Assembly: GCA_026122225.1 (NCBI GenBank)
Contig: JANEZZ010002696.1
Location: forward strand, 124,001 to 188,000
Direction: 5' to 3'
DNA: 64,000 nucleotides
DNA from: Heloderma charlesbogerti
Taxonomy: Eukaryota > Chordata > Lepidosauria > Squamata > Helodermatidae
The translations under genes and the position numbers were made by a program. Below are positions 1-13,400 of this stretch, piece after piece. Under the pieces are notes generated by a model. The model saw only the letters and a program-made list of their open reading frames with translations, did no database searches and had not been told where the DNA came from. Numbering within the stretch: the first letter of the stretch is position 1; the number at the start of each line of letters is the position of its first letter.

Positions 1-375
1 CAGCTTGGGTGGCATTTTTAAAGGGTCAAAATAAATTCATGAATGATGGTTCTACCAGCAGCTGTCACCCCTAATAGCTGCATGGAACTTGTGTGTATCG
101 AGGGAGGCAGCCTATCTCCTGAGCAGCATGAAAAGCGGATGCCTGGTATATACAGAAGCATTGGACTGGCCCCTGTTGGCAGTGTGGCAACTAGGGGGCT
201 GGACCTTGGGGCAAAAGCCTAGACTCCCCCCTCCCCAATGACCCCCCAGAGAGAGGCAGGAGATGAGGCCATCAGGGCAGCACATGCAGACTGCATTTTA
301 TTCTGGGAGTCATGATGGTACTATGACTTAAGTGAGTTTAAAATGCAAAACTGCACCTGCTCAAAGTATAATTTG

Positions 376-636
376 CATGGCTTTAAAAGGGGGTTAGACA
401 AATTCCTGGGGTGGGGGGAGGCTATCACTGGCTACTAGTCCTGATGCCTCTATGCTACCTCCATAACCAGAGGCAGTGAGCCTATGTACACCAGTTGCTG
501 GGGAACATGGGCAGGAGGGTGCTGTTGCATTCTTGTCCTGCTTGTGGGTTTCCTGTGGGCAGCTGGTTGACCACTGTGTGAAGGGAATGCTGGACTAGAT
601 GGACCCTTGTTCTGATCCAGCAGGGCTCTTCTTAGG

Positions 637-640
<4 letters not shown>
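376..640 (+). repeat. Interspersed repeat, family shared with 17,108-17,287
   Basis: The block from AGAGGCAGTGAGCCTATGTA to the GATCCAGC-GGCTCTTCTTA end is repeated with high similarity at 17,108-17,287. This copy extends further 5' (CTACTAGTCCTGATG). The family was not identified; the shared end suggests a SINE or LINE 3' end. Confidence 0.75.
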
Positions 641-680
<40 letters not shown>

Positions 681-684
681 ATCT
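638..684. repeat. (TATC)n microsatellite
   Basis: About eleven TATC units directly follow the 3' end of the 376-640 repeat, suggesting growth from its tail. Confidence 0.95.
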
Positions 685-1255
685 AAATCAGGGTTGGCAA
701 ACAGTTTTGTTGTTTTTTCTAGCATGCCATGAATAGAGAAGTACTTGCAAAGCAGTGGCGGTGGATGGGAGAGAAACATCAGTTGTGTGTTTCACAAGTG
801 ACGTAATACACATGGCCATGTAACCCCCCCAGACCATTACGTCCGGGGTCTAAAATTATGTAGCTGCACCACTGACTGTTGGAAATGCAATGATGGACTG
901 GATAAATGCTTTTTGGCCTTTTCCAGTAGTGTGGTGTTGATGCTCTTAAGGTTTCCTGGCACAACTGCAGGATTCAAACTATGAGGTATAAAAGGCAAAA
1001 GTGAAATGTATTCCAGGACCATGAAGGTGTAGAACCACATTCTTTTCTTTGTCTTCGTTTTTTTAAAAGAAACATTAAAATGAGAGGCTATGCCCAATGA
1101 CCATTAAAATGCTGAATATTAGATGGGATTAAACACTGTCGCATTCAGCCCACAGAATGATAGTGTAGCGCTTTATGAATTTCTGTGTGGTGTAACACAA
1201 TGTTTCTGAAAGTGTAAAGATGTGGTGTTAATGGTATTTCTGTGATCATATATAG

Positions 1256-1352
1256 GCCAAGGCATCACTTCAAGACCTACTGAATACACCACTTCCTAAA
1301 GTTTTGCCAGAGATATCAATATCTTCTACTCCTTATGCTATAGAATTTAAAG
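1256..1352 (+). CDS. ELOA: ELOA exon a (first exon in window)
   Basis: This exon reads 32 codons from phase 0 and ends in phase 1 before GTAACT. The product is proline-rich (LNTPLPKVLPEIS), matching the low-complexity linker before the BC-box region in elongin A. The acceptor could be the AG at 1254-1255 or the AG at 1260-1261; the upstream pyrimidine tract is weak, so the 5' edge is the least certain splice junction of the gene. Confidence 0.75.
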
Positions 1353-1383
1353 GTAACTGAACAGTGTTGGTTACGGGTGGTGG

Positions 1384-1414
<31 letters not shown>

Positions 1415-4400
1415 AATAATAATAATAGGTGTGTAAGCAACTCCCTTACTGATAAGGCCCTCAGAGCCAATTTAGTGCCTCAGCAATCCGTGAGAGAGCT
1501 AACTACCTCCCAGCTTCGACCTTGGCTTAGAGAGGGCTAACTCATCACAGAGGTCACAGCTTTCACTGTCTCCCCCCCCCCAGCTCCATAAATCTGCCCT
1601 CTAGCTCCCTAACCTCCCGCAATCCCCAGGAAACAACACTTGCCTTCATCCACGTCATTCCTCACAGCACGGACTTCAGCTCTCGCTCGTCACTGCCTCC
1701 GCCTCTCTGCCTCTCCCACACCATTTCTGTAGCAGCTGCCGCACTGCCTCCTGCTGGTATCCCGCCCCACCCATTTCCAGAACGCCATAATCATCTCCAG
1801 GTGAAGCAATACCATGAGCAAAACTGGCAGAGTCGTTGCCCCCCCAGGTTTGCTTTTAAAAAAAACATCAACAGGTGTTCGTTCCAGCCGCTTCTGAGAT
1901 TAACTAGCCAGCATCCTCCCCCAGTCCATCACTCATGGGTTCTGCCTTGCCACATTGTCCCCTGAGAAAGCGAATGAGCAGAGTGTCGAAAGAAGCTGCT
2001 TTTAGCCATTGTGATCACGCCAGAGCCTGTAATCAGGGAAGGGGCTGTGGCTCAGTGGTTGGGCACATGCTTTGCATGCAGAAGGTCCCAGGTTCGATCC
2101 GCATATCTCCAGATTAAACAAACAAACAAACAAACAGACAAAAAACCTGACAGCAGAGGATGTGAAAGCCTGCTCGCCTATGACCTTGAAAAGCCGCTGT
2201 CAGTCAGAGCAGACCATCCTGAGCTAGATGGACATATGGTCTGAACTGGTATAAGGTAGGTTCCTACATTCCTTTAACCTCCTAATAGATTTATGGCACT
2301 AATGGAAGCCAGCCCTCTAGACACCTGTGATCCATGGATCAGTGGTGATCTGGAGTATTTGTCAGGCGGGGGATTCTTCCCAGTCAAACAACAGAAAAGT
2401 AACTTTTGAGAGGTCCACTGTGGAAAGCTCCCATAATTCCTTTGCAATTGCTCTGGGAGAATTGGTTGCTACTCAATATTTGTTCCTGACTGGGGGAATC
2501 CTGGGCCCTCCTATTCCATCCATGCATCCTTAAAATCTTTACATTAGCATGCACTCTTACAGGAATCGGGGAATTTTGTTCAATACTTCTAGTCATCATC
2601 ATTGTTTGCAAGTGAAACATCTCTAATGCTACCTATCGAACACAGGGAAATTAGCTGATTACAAATGTAAACGCATCTGTGATGGATTATATGAATGAAT
2701 ATTGACTCTCTGATTAAACAGATATCTAGTGTTGGGGCAAATAAAGCTCTACTGCTGACAGTATGTTACTCCATGCCTGCCTTGAATAGCAGTGTGGGCT
2801 CAAATCAGGCTCTCTGTGTTGGGGATGGGAGGGGAATAATCCCATGTGGTTTTAAACACAGGAATTTAGGAAGCCGCATTATACTGAGTCAGAGCCTTGG
2901 TCCATCTAGCCCAGTATTGTCAACACTGACTGGCAGCAGTGGCTCTCCAGGGTTTCAGGCAGGAGTTTTTCCAGCCCTACCTGGAGATTGAACCTGGGAC
3001 CTTGTTCATTCAAATCATGTGCTCCACCACTGAGACATGGATCCTCCCAACAGACTGTCCTTTGAGAGCACTTCCCAATAGCATTAATTCCAGGGATCAG
3101 GATGGCTCCTAGTGCCCACAGTCCAGCCTGTGCCAGTGTTCCACAGTGTGCAAAGGTGCGCAGAAACCAAAATTGCCTGTGCACTTAGCTCCTTGCTCCT
3201 TAGCTCCTTGCTCACCTATTTGTGATCAAGGAGTCCTTCTTGGCAGGGTGTATAGGTCTGCCTTTCCTGGAGACTCCTTCACTCCTGAGCACCTACCCAT
3301 AAGCACATGAAGCCATTGTTTGGATAGACTCAAAAGAACTTCAGTTGAGGTATGTATGTATACATACATACATACATACATGTATGTATGCATGTATGTA
3401 TTTTCTTAATCGCCCATCTGGCTGGTCACCCGGCCACTCTGGGCGATGTACAATAATACAACAGTTTAAAACAATAAAATCCACATTAAAATATCTTATT
3501 TCTAAAAATACCTTAACCCACCCCAAATGCCTGCCTGAACAACCATGTTTTTAATGAAAGGCGGAAGCTCATTAAAGAGGGGGCATGGCAGAGTTCCCTA
3601 GGGAGGGAGTTCCACAGAGTGGGGGACACCACAGAGAGGGCCCTCTCCTTCGTCCTCACCAGCCTAGCTGTCCTGGCTGATGAGAGAGAGAGAAGGCCAT
3701 CCAAGGCTGATCCTATTGAGTGGCTACTCAGTACTCTCTGGTGTTGCTGGAGGCACTCCTTGAGATAGGCTGGCCGGAACCGTATAGGGTTTTAAAGGTC
3801 AAAACCAACACCTTGAATTTGGCCTGGAAAACAACTGGTAACTCCTTCAGCACCGGAGTGATGTGATCATGCTGGCAGCTGCTGTTAATCAGGTGAGCCA
3901 CCGCGTTCTGCATCAGCTGCAGCTTCCGAACCATCCTCAAGGGTAACCCCACGTAGACGGCATTACAGTAGTCTAGACGAGAGGAGACCAGGGCATGTGC
4001 TACTGATGGGAGCCGATGGTTGGGAAAGTAGGGGCGCAGCCGCTGTATCAGATGGAGTTGGTACAGTGCTGTCCGGCTTACAGCTGACAGCTGAGCCTCC
4101 ATGGACAGCTGGGAGTCTAAAATGACCCCCAGGCTGTGGACCTGGTCTTTCAAGGGTAGCCATACCCCATTCAACACCAGGTCAGCATCCCCAGCCTCCT
4201 CTTGTCTCCCACCAAAAGTACCTCAGTCTTGTCAGGGTTCAGCTTCAGCTTATTCCTCCCCATCCAGCTACTCACCGTCTCCAGACATTTGGACAGGGAT
4301 TCTACGGCCAACCTTGGTGAAGGTTTGAAGGAGAGGTGGAACTGTGTGTCATCCGCATATCCACATCCTTTTCTGTCCTACATTTTCCCATCCGTGTCCC

Positions 4401-7400
4401 ATATATCCCTACATGGCTCTTTGTGTGTTTAGCATCCACTAGTAAACACCAGGATGTTTTAAGTGGAAGGCCATGGTGTTTACTTGCAAGTAAATCTGTC
4501 TGTGGGTAGGTGTGCTAACTTGCCTTGTCAAGCTGTAGTCCAGGGTGCTTATTGGCAAGTAAAACAACTCATGAATAGGTGGGCCAGCTGCCACTTGCAA
4601 CAGCAAGCTGGGGTTCTTGTGAAAAGATCCACCTCCATGTAGGCATACTAGCTTGCCTTTTCAAGGGGTGAGCTGTGAGCAGTGTTATGGGGGACATTAT
4701 TAATGTTTGAATGGATTCCTGACCTCCTTTCAAGAAACCCCAGAACTGGTTCCCTAAGCACCTAAGGTGAAATGTGGATTATATCAGGTGCTCCTATGAT
4801 ATATCCAAGGAAAGTGATTTTAAAGACACCTTATGAAATATGTAACCTTTACTTTCTTACTAGGAGAGGTTCATTGTCTCTGAAAGATAGAGACACTAAG
4901 GAGTGGAAAATTTAATACAGTGTATGGGTTTGATCAACATGACCCCACAGGATTTCTTCAAACGCTCTAATTCTTGACTCTAAGATTTCTGTAAGTAGAG
5001 CCATATCAGTGTGGGTGCCCTGAGGCAATACCTCTTAAGGCCTGATAAAAGACAGTTAATTGGCAGTACAGTTTTCCTGATGGGTTTCAATGGGAGCTAG
5101 GATGGCCCAAGAAGGTATAGGTGATGGGTGGAGATGACTCACCTTTCTCTCTCCACCCTAGACGAGGGCAGGGGGCAAGTGAGGCCTGGTGTGCAGTAGG
5201 AAGTTAGTCTATGCTGGAACTGGGTCTGAAAAGGAGGCAGAGAGCTGACTTTACTCTAGAGGATATCCTGTGGCATCATAGGTTCCCCTGGCAATCTAAT
5301 GGGGAACAGGAATCTGTTGGGAGTCCTAATGCTGTGAACTCCCATTCTGTGCTTTGCCGGCATATATGAGTAAATAAACTATGTATCACAAGTGTCATGA
5401 GCATCTTGTGACCTCCTTCCATGGAAACTGAACCCTGTGTGAGCATTGGAAACCCAGAAACTTCTCACCATTCAGAAGTGGGGTGCACACACATAACAAT
5501 ATCAAACAAAAAGTTACCATAAAACTTTTGAAAACACGACACATACAGATAATGAAGCTGAAGAAGTGTGTCAGTCAGTCTGTGGAAGGAGGACTGTCTT
5601 TTCTTTATAGCTCTGAAGCCTATTGGAGGAAAACTGTAACATTTAGAAACAACAACAAATCTTTGAATTCTGTTTGCCTTCTTTTGCAGCTCCACCAGCT
5701 CTGGAAACACCCCAGCAAAAAAGGGAAACCGTTCAGTTCACGGGACAGAGGTTAAACACCAAGATACGAATGTACTCCGGTTTTAAAGTTGTCTGTCTTT
5801 CAAAAATGCTAACACTGTACGAACAGTGCATCCGTGTAATTCAAAATAACATTAACTGTAAGTAATGGAAATGCTTGTACAGTTGACTTTTGGTTCTTTG
5901 CCTTTTTATTATACTATGTGCTCCCCATGGGGATAGCGCTACCTGCGTATGGTTTCCTTTCTATAAGAAAGCAATGGAAACTTGTGTGTCTGCTATATTT
6001 GCTGACTTTACAAATAAGCCAGCAGAGCAGGGGCACAGAACCCCAGGCCTGTGGGCTTAATCCAGTGGAGGCTGGTGGCTCCGATTTTGGTGGGGCTCTA
6101 AATCCATTCTGGGTTTCAGTCAGAACCAGTCAGAAGTCTAAAGGAGCTATCCAAGGAGCTGAATCTATTTTGGGAATGGGGTTCAGCACCTTGGATAACT
6201 CCTTTAGACTTTTGGCTGGTTCTGGCTGAAGGCTGGAGTGGATTCATAACCCCACTGAAATTGGAGCCACCAGCCTCCACGGGCTTAATCTGTCTCCTTG
6301 GTTTTCTCCTGGAGGAATCCCCACTGTTATCTCTGATTTGAGATCAGAGGTGGCAGCAAGGATTTCCCTGTGCAACGCTTCCATCTCCCAATTGGGAGGA
6401 GGAGCAGTACACAGGGGGATCCCCACTGTTATCTCCGATCTGAGGTTGGAGATAACAGTGGAGATGCGGGAGGTGAGGTACTCAGGCAGCTCTGGGTAGA
6501 GCAGCTAGCCTTCCCAGCGTTGGCCAACTGTTTCACAACTCAGCCAGCACCAGGAGGAGCTGCTCCTCCCCGTGCCAACAGAGCCCCTTTCACGCTGGTG
6601 AGAGAGGCATGGAACTCCCTGCCTGTCCTCATCACAGGAAGAGTGAGAATGGACCTGGGTGGGTGATGACATCAGTAGGCATGGCCATGCTCATTCATCT
6701 GGCCCACAGAAGGCCTGGTGGGGGTAATGCCCCCCCGAAGATGGGTTCTGCACCCTTGCAGTAGAGCATGAGTTGAAAAAAAGGGGCTAGTTCAGATGTA
6801 TGCCACCATTTAGGGTGCAATCCCATGCATGTTTAGACAGGGAAATGTCTTGCAAGTGCCAGTGGGCTGGCTGGGGCATGCTGGGAATTGTGGGACATTT
6901 TTCTGTCTAAACATATTTAGGACTTCTTTCTGTCTAAACATGTATAGGATCGCACCGGTGGTGATATAAGAACAAACTGCCTTGAGCACCGGTTTTTGGG
7001 TGGAAAGGCAGGGTATAAAATAAATAACTTCAACCCCCACCCAGCGTGTGGCTGTGAGAAGGATTTGGGAAGACTTTGCTTCCATTTTTGATTAACCACA
7101 GTTTCGTGTGTCATCCAAATCTTGAGAAATTGCAGATAATCTTAATTTTGGTTAGTGAAAACAAGCCAACTTCAAACCCTAGTTTTGGAATGTGGCTTGT
7201 TTTCACTAACCATAGCCAGATTTAACTACAGTTTAGGGTTTGGATGACAGAATGGAGCTTCCAGACTTCTTCAAGGCGGCAGATCTGCTACCTTGCATGA
7301 CAGACAGACAGACAGCATTAAGTATGAAAAACACAAATCATGTTGGTGATGTCAATTTATTCCTTATGAATGTGTGAATAAGGCTGGAATCAGTATGCAT

Positions 7401-10400
7401 CCGGAAACAAGAGCGAAACTCCCATTGATTTGAATGATTAGAGGGTGACACATGAAGGCTGCAATCCCGAAGTTGCTCATGAGGGGGCATCTGTGACTAA
7501 AAACAACTGCACGGGTGCTTCCAAGAGGAGCCTTTTACTGTGTAGGCACCCTGCTTCAGTCATGGAATTTTACAGGGGATCCAGATGTTGTCATCTTCCA
7601 TTTATACCCTTCTCGTGTTTTGTCATCAGTTCTTCCATCTTTGTTTCTTACTACTGAAAATCCGTTAAGGTGGGTGTCTTTTGGTAGCACTAGGAGCCAC
7701 TTTTCTGGAAACACCCCAAATCCTTTCCCTTCTTCTGCTTCCCCCATGTTGAATTTTAGAGTGTAGGCTCCTGTCCTCTTATCATTTGTGAAGTGCCACA
7801 CACACTAATAAATATATAAATAATAATAAATTTCATTGAACACGCTGGGATTTATTTCTAACAAAAATTGGGTTGTACCCAGTGTTCGCCCTTCTTGGAG
7901 CAGACCATTGAACTGAATGGGACGTATGTTAGGCTGACATTAGATACGTTCTTAGGATTGCACTGTAAAGAGTTTGATTTGTACTGTGGCATGAGTGGGG
8001 AGACACCATGACAGAGCGAAATAGCCTGGACGGTATTCTTCCTTTGTAGCCTTGCACGAAGTTGGAGGAGTACCTTTCGAAATCCTTGAGCCAGTTCTGA
8101 CTCGTTGTACACCAGAACAGTTGTTTCGAATAGAGGACTACAATCCGGTAAACCATGATTCCCCCCTGTTTAAATGGCATGGTTATCTGTGCTTTTAAAG
8201 TGAATTCTGTTTATTATTTGGAAAAAGATGTTTAAGGCCACTTTCAGAAGTACAGGTACATGTAAGTGTTGTTTTTTACATTGTTCCTTAGAGAAGAAGC
8301 GGCCCTTAATTCTCAATAGGTTCTGCAGCGCTTACACTAAGAGGAAGCAATAGGAGTACAGATTCCCCTTTGAAGAAGAGTAATAGCCCAACTCCTGTAC
8401 TGTTTTTCAGTGTGAGCATAACAGGACTAGGACCTCTTCTTTCTCTTTTTATGGTGTGTTTGTGGTAAACGGAGTATGGCTACTTTCATTAGATGGATCC
8501 CAGAGTTAAGAACTCTAGGAATAGTCATGTGACAAGGAATAGTCACATGATTTTCCTTTTGAAGCACTGGGGTGGGGGTGGGAGGAGGAAATACAGTGAC
8601 TGAGTTTGGACATAATGCTAAAGTGTGGTTTACTATTGCATGAACACACAGCAGTGAGCCTCCAGCTTATGCACCCTTCCTTCCCTTGAGTATGTGACCA
8701 TTACAGGAGCAGGACCTGAGGAGATTAACTGGAGTTAATCACCTGGTTTAACTGGAGTTCCTTCTTATACCTGAACTAGGAACTCTGGTTACTTGGTTTC
8801 AACAAACCAAGCTATGGTTTGTTGAAACAAGCCAGGATTGTAAACTACTGTTTCAATTATAAACTATCCAGTGTGTGTCCTTTTCAGGTGTAATGATGAG
8901 CTGCAATTAATTCCAACCAGGAAGGCACACCAGATGAGGAGAGGAGAGGGGGAGCACATTAGTCTGAGGCTCCGTTCACGTAGTTCTAAACCAGGGGTAG
9001 GCAACTGGGTGCCCTCCGGATGTTTTGGACTGCAACCTCCATTAACCCTAGCATGGCCAATGGTCAGGGATTCTGAGAGTCCAGGTGCCAAGAAAGGTTG
9101 CCTACCCTTCTCTAAACTATGGTTTAACATTAGTATTCAAACCAGGACATTATTTTATTAACTCTTGCTTTAAAATGTATACGAATAGTCTGAAAGCAAG
9201 CCATGCCTGCCCTCCTACATAAACAGTAAGTACTTCAAGCTGTTGGGCTATGTACATGTTAATGCAGCCCAAGACTCCATTTTACCTTTAAGTGTATTTA
9301 TGCTTCTGGAAGGTTTTCCCAACCTAATCCAGCATACCTGAGCTCATCAAGGTGTCCATACACACAGTCTACTATCTGATTTTCTGTTTGCTCCTCTGCC
9401 AGATGCAGGGGTATCCTGGACTCCTTTGCAGAGATGGTGAAGTTCTTGGTATGGGAGCAGGACTACCAGTGCACAGATCTTCCTCCTCCTCCTCCTCCTC
9501 TCTCCCCCACAGCAATATTTACCCATTGTTCTCTGAATACATCCCCCGCCCCCGGTACTCTTAACTAAGGCCTAAACATGGCGATAGTATGTAGGGATGT
9601 CCCTGTTGCAGAAAATACGGGGCTTTTAGAATACGACCGCCATAGGCCACAATCCATAGGACTGTATGAACTGTTAATGTGGATAAAGTTACTGTTGTCC
9701 TCGTGATGCTTATGTCTGTATGCTTGTCATTCATTGGAGTTACGTTGTGTTCTGAGTTCTGTTGACACAACAAGTCATGTAGAATGGATGTGGAGGGGGC
9801 TGAGATTATACCCATGGGTCTCACTGCCAGCCTTCACACATTCATCTCAAGGTCTCATGAGAGGCTACGTGCAGTGCTTGAAATGGGTGGATGGGAAGGT
9901 AGGGGGCTTCTGATGAAATCCACAGTTTCTTTCCTGACTCCTCCCCTCCCCATTTTAGCCACTGCATGCCCTTCCCTGTAGTCTTCTAAAAAGAGTAGAC
10001 AAGGTGACTGTCGCAAAGCATAAGGGGGGCACCTCTGCCTTCCCCTGTAATTTGAGAGCACTGCCTACATGCATACAAACTATGCATGCATCAGCTCTGT
10101 CAGAGCAATCTCTACCTTCAGATGAATGCATGGAGATCACAGGTGCGGCCAGTAGGCACAATCTGATCTCCCTGGCCCCACCTACGTAGGTATGCTATGC
10201 TGTCGGTGTGTGAGCAGGGTTCTGGTTTCTCTTCTGTAGGTCCACACATGAAAGGGCAGTTGGAGAGAACAGTCAGCATTGAGTAGCCAGTGTACAAGAG
10301 TAGTCAATGTACACTGTACACTGACTACTCTTGTACAGTGAATGTCATCATTCACATGTGACAGACAGTCCTGGATGAACTTTGCAAATACCCCCAAAGC

Positions 10401-13400
10401 AGAGGCAGGCAACCTTTTCTGGCCCATGGGCACACGTGGCAATTTGAGAACCTGTCTTGGGCACCTCCACAAAATGGCTGCCATGGCTGTCCACCATCTT
10501 CATTTCCTAAGAATGTCTCTGAGCCCCACCATGTAACCCAGAGGCATTCGTGGGAAATGAAGAGAGCAGCGGCTGGAGGCCGTCGCTTTGCTTTGAATCC
10601 ATCCCAGCTGCCAGTAACAAAATGTGTGTTTTGTTTGTTTTTTAAGCGGGAGGGGTACGAGACCTTGACAGGTGCCAAGAAAGCTATCCAGGGGCACATT
10701 GGTGCCTGCAGCCACCACATTGGCTACCCCTACCAAAACTATTGAGTTCACATAGAGCTTAGCAAGTTTTGGTGTTGCTCTGTTCTATTCCATTCTGCAG
10801 CAGAGGAATCTTTTTGTAAACACATCATTAAATTCTGCTTTAGAAATGCTGTAGCTTGATTTTATTTCATTTATGGTGGAATGTATACCCTGCTTTCTCC
10901 CTCCAAATAGGGAAATTTGCTCAGAATTTTAAGCTAGATTGTTAAAGCAGAAGAGAACATGAGTGAATCTAATGCCTTGTACTGGTTGCGCCTATGTTAA
11001 AATAAAGATATTGACAGCAGTTCCTTAACTTTTGAACAATTTAAAGCAGAGCTGTCCAAACTGTGTGTCGCGACACATTAGTGTGTCGCCGGCAGTGTGT
11101 GTGTGTCGCGCGAAAATTGTGCGGAAGGGCACCGCGGAGTTCCCTTACTCACGTTTGCTTCGCTTGGTCCCTCCCCCGGAACTTCCTAAAGCAGCTAATG
11201 TTAAAGCAGCTTAGCTGCTAAGGCTTAGGTGCTTTAACATTAGCTGCTTTAGGATCACGTGGCGTCTTGATGCAGGACGCACGTGATTGGCGGTGTTGGA
11301 GCGGTACGGCAAGGAGTGTGGTAATGCTGGCTGCACGAGGAGTGTGGAAACTCTGGCTGCACGAGGAGTGTGGAGAATTCCAAGTTAGCAGAGCAATTAG
11401 TCGAGCAATTTGCAATCAGCTCAGGCGAGTGGGGATGTTCCCCACGTCCTCGGTGCGGCTGCAGGGCAGCGGGGGAGAACAATGGCCCGCTGGACGCCCC
11501 CAGAGCAGGGAGGGCTGCGCCGCGCAGGTGAGGATCTTCGAGCCTGCACTCCCCAGAAAGGTAGAGGCGCGGGGCAAAGAGAGGGGAAGGGAGGCACTGC
11601 CCTGGGAGCAGAGCTCGGCTGACACCGGCGTGGAGAACTGGTAGCGGCCACCAGCCCTGAGTGGTTTCGGGCGTGCCCTTCGCGGACGTCTGGCCAAAGT
11701 ACCACACAGGTGGAAACGCCACCTGGGACTGCACCGAGCGGGCCATCCGCCATCTTGGCCAGTCGGAACGGAGCTCAGTTGATTTCTGCCATTTATTTTT
11801 ATTTTTACTCTGCTGTAATTGTGGATTAACCACCCACTGGCAGTGTACCACCGGAGAGTGCTGGAACTGGACTCTGGACATAGGCATTGCAAATATTTAC
11901 AGTAGTATAGCCTTGTAGTGAGACATATATATTTACACCATTTTTGTTGGACTTTTGCTTCGCTACTTCATGTGTTTTTGCAGCTGAGCTCCTACCTGGG
12001 CCTATGCGTCCTAATATGTATTGTAAATACTTTAGTTAATTTTGTTTATTTTTCACATTTTCTCCTGGTCCTGATTCCTATCTTTATCTCACTTTATCGC
12101 TGTGGGAGTGGAGCGCAGGTGCTGTTATTTTCATAAGAAAAAACAGAGAAAGATAAGCACTAAAAACATGAAAGTATGGTACCAAATAAATTAAAGTGTA
12201 ATTTTACCTCAAAACACTGTCATTTGTCAGAAAAACCAGTAGGATACTTTACTGAGCTTTCAAAATCTATAAAGAAGCAGTCTGCATCATTCACAAAGAG
12301 AATGAAGACATCAGAGAAAGCTCAAAAGGCAAGTTACTTGGTTGCTCAAATAATTGCCAAAAACAAGGACCCACACGCTATTGCTGACACTACCATAAAG
12401 GAATCTTGCTGTGCTATTGTTCAAACAATGTTTGGGCCCGAATTTGAGATAAGGTAATAAGATCCCTTTGGCAGATAACACAATCGGAAGACGTATTCAA
12501 GACATGTCTGATGACATTTAAGCAGCAAATGAAGGATATTTTTCAAGACAATAATATGATCTTTACATTGCAATTAGATGAAGCAACAGATGTCAGTGGG
12601 TTAGCACAATTATTGGTTTTTATACGCTTCATTCATACTGACAGAATTATTGAGCAATTCTTGTGTTGTCTAGAACTTCCAATGAGAACTAGAGGTGAAG
12701 ATATATTTAAAACTTTTGATTGCTTCATGAAGGAAAATAATTTGCAATGGTTAAATTGTGTAGGAATATGCACAGATGGCGCACCCTCAATGGTTGGTTC
12801 AACAAAAGGTTTTATAGCTTTAGCAAAGAAAGAGAATGAAAATCTTATAATTACTCATTGCTTTTTACATCGCGAAGCACTAGTCGCGCAAACCATTGGA
12901 AATGAATTAAGAAAAGTTTTGGACAAAGTGGTTCAAATGGTCAATTACATTAAAAGTAGACCTCTTCAATCAAGATTATTTGCTCATATTTGTGAAGACA
13001 TGGGGACAAGGTTTAAAAAGCTTCTAATACACACAGAAGTTCATTGGCTCTCAAGAGGTCGAGTGCTTTGTCGTGTATATGAATTGAGGGAAATGATGCT
13101 TAAACGTTTTGAGGAAAATTAGCAGAATGAATTCTGTGATCTAATTCAAAGCAAACTTTGGTGCACAAAATTGGCATATCTTGCTGACATATTTGAACAT
13201 TTGAATAAAATAAACACCAGTATGCAAGGAAAAGGAGAAAATATCTTAACAGCAGTAGATAAAATTTGTGCTATGAGAGACAAAATAGCAATTTGGAAAA
13301 GGAAAGTGAAAGAAAGAAATTTTGAAATGTTTTCCAAAACTGCTGAGTGCCAGCTAAAATGTGATAACAGCTCACTAATTGTTGACCATTTAACATTGCT

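Larger units (their letters stand above)
1..1255 (+). other. ELOA upstream intron (partial)
   Basis: Intronic sequence before the first visible exon. Apart from the repeats listed separately (376-640 and 638-684) no coding or RNA feature was recognised. Confidence 0.6.
1353..5689 (+). other. ELOA intron between exons a and b
   Basis: Besides the SINEs and the L2 fragment listed separately, it contains a C/T-rich stretch at 1,560-1,760 and about 1.3 kb (4,370-5,689) in which nothing was recognised. Confidence 0.7.
5858..8049 (+). other. ELOA intron between exons b and c
   Basis: Holds the hAT MITE, Harbinger-like MITE and palindromic repeats listed separately. Nothing coding was recognised. 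Confidence 0.7.

Noticed and set aside
11255..11887. 210-aa minus-strand ORF
   Set aside because: It lies in the GC-rich leader of the hAT element, where stop codons are rare; no domain was recognised, and overlapping ORFs occur in several frames.
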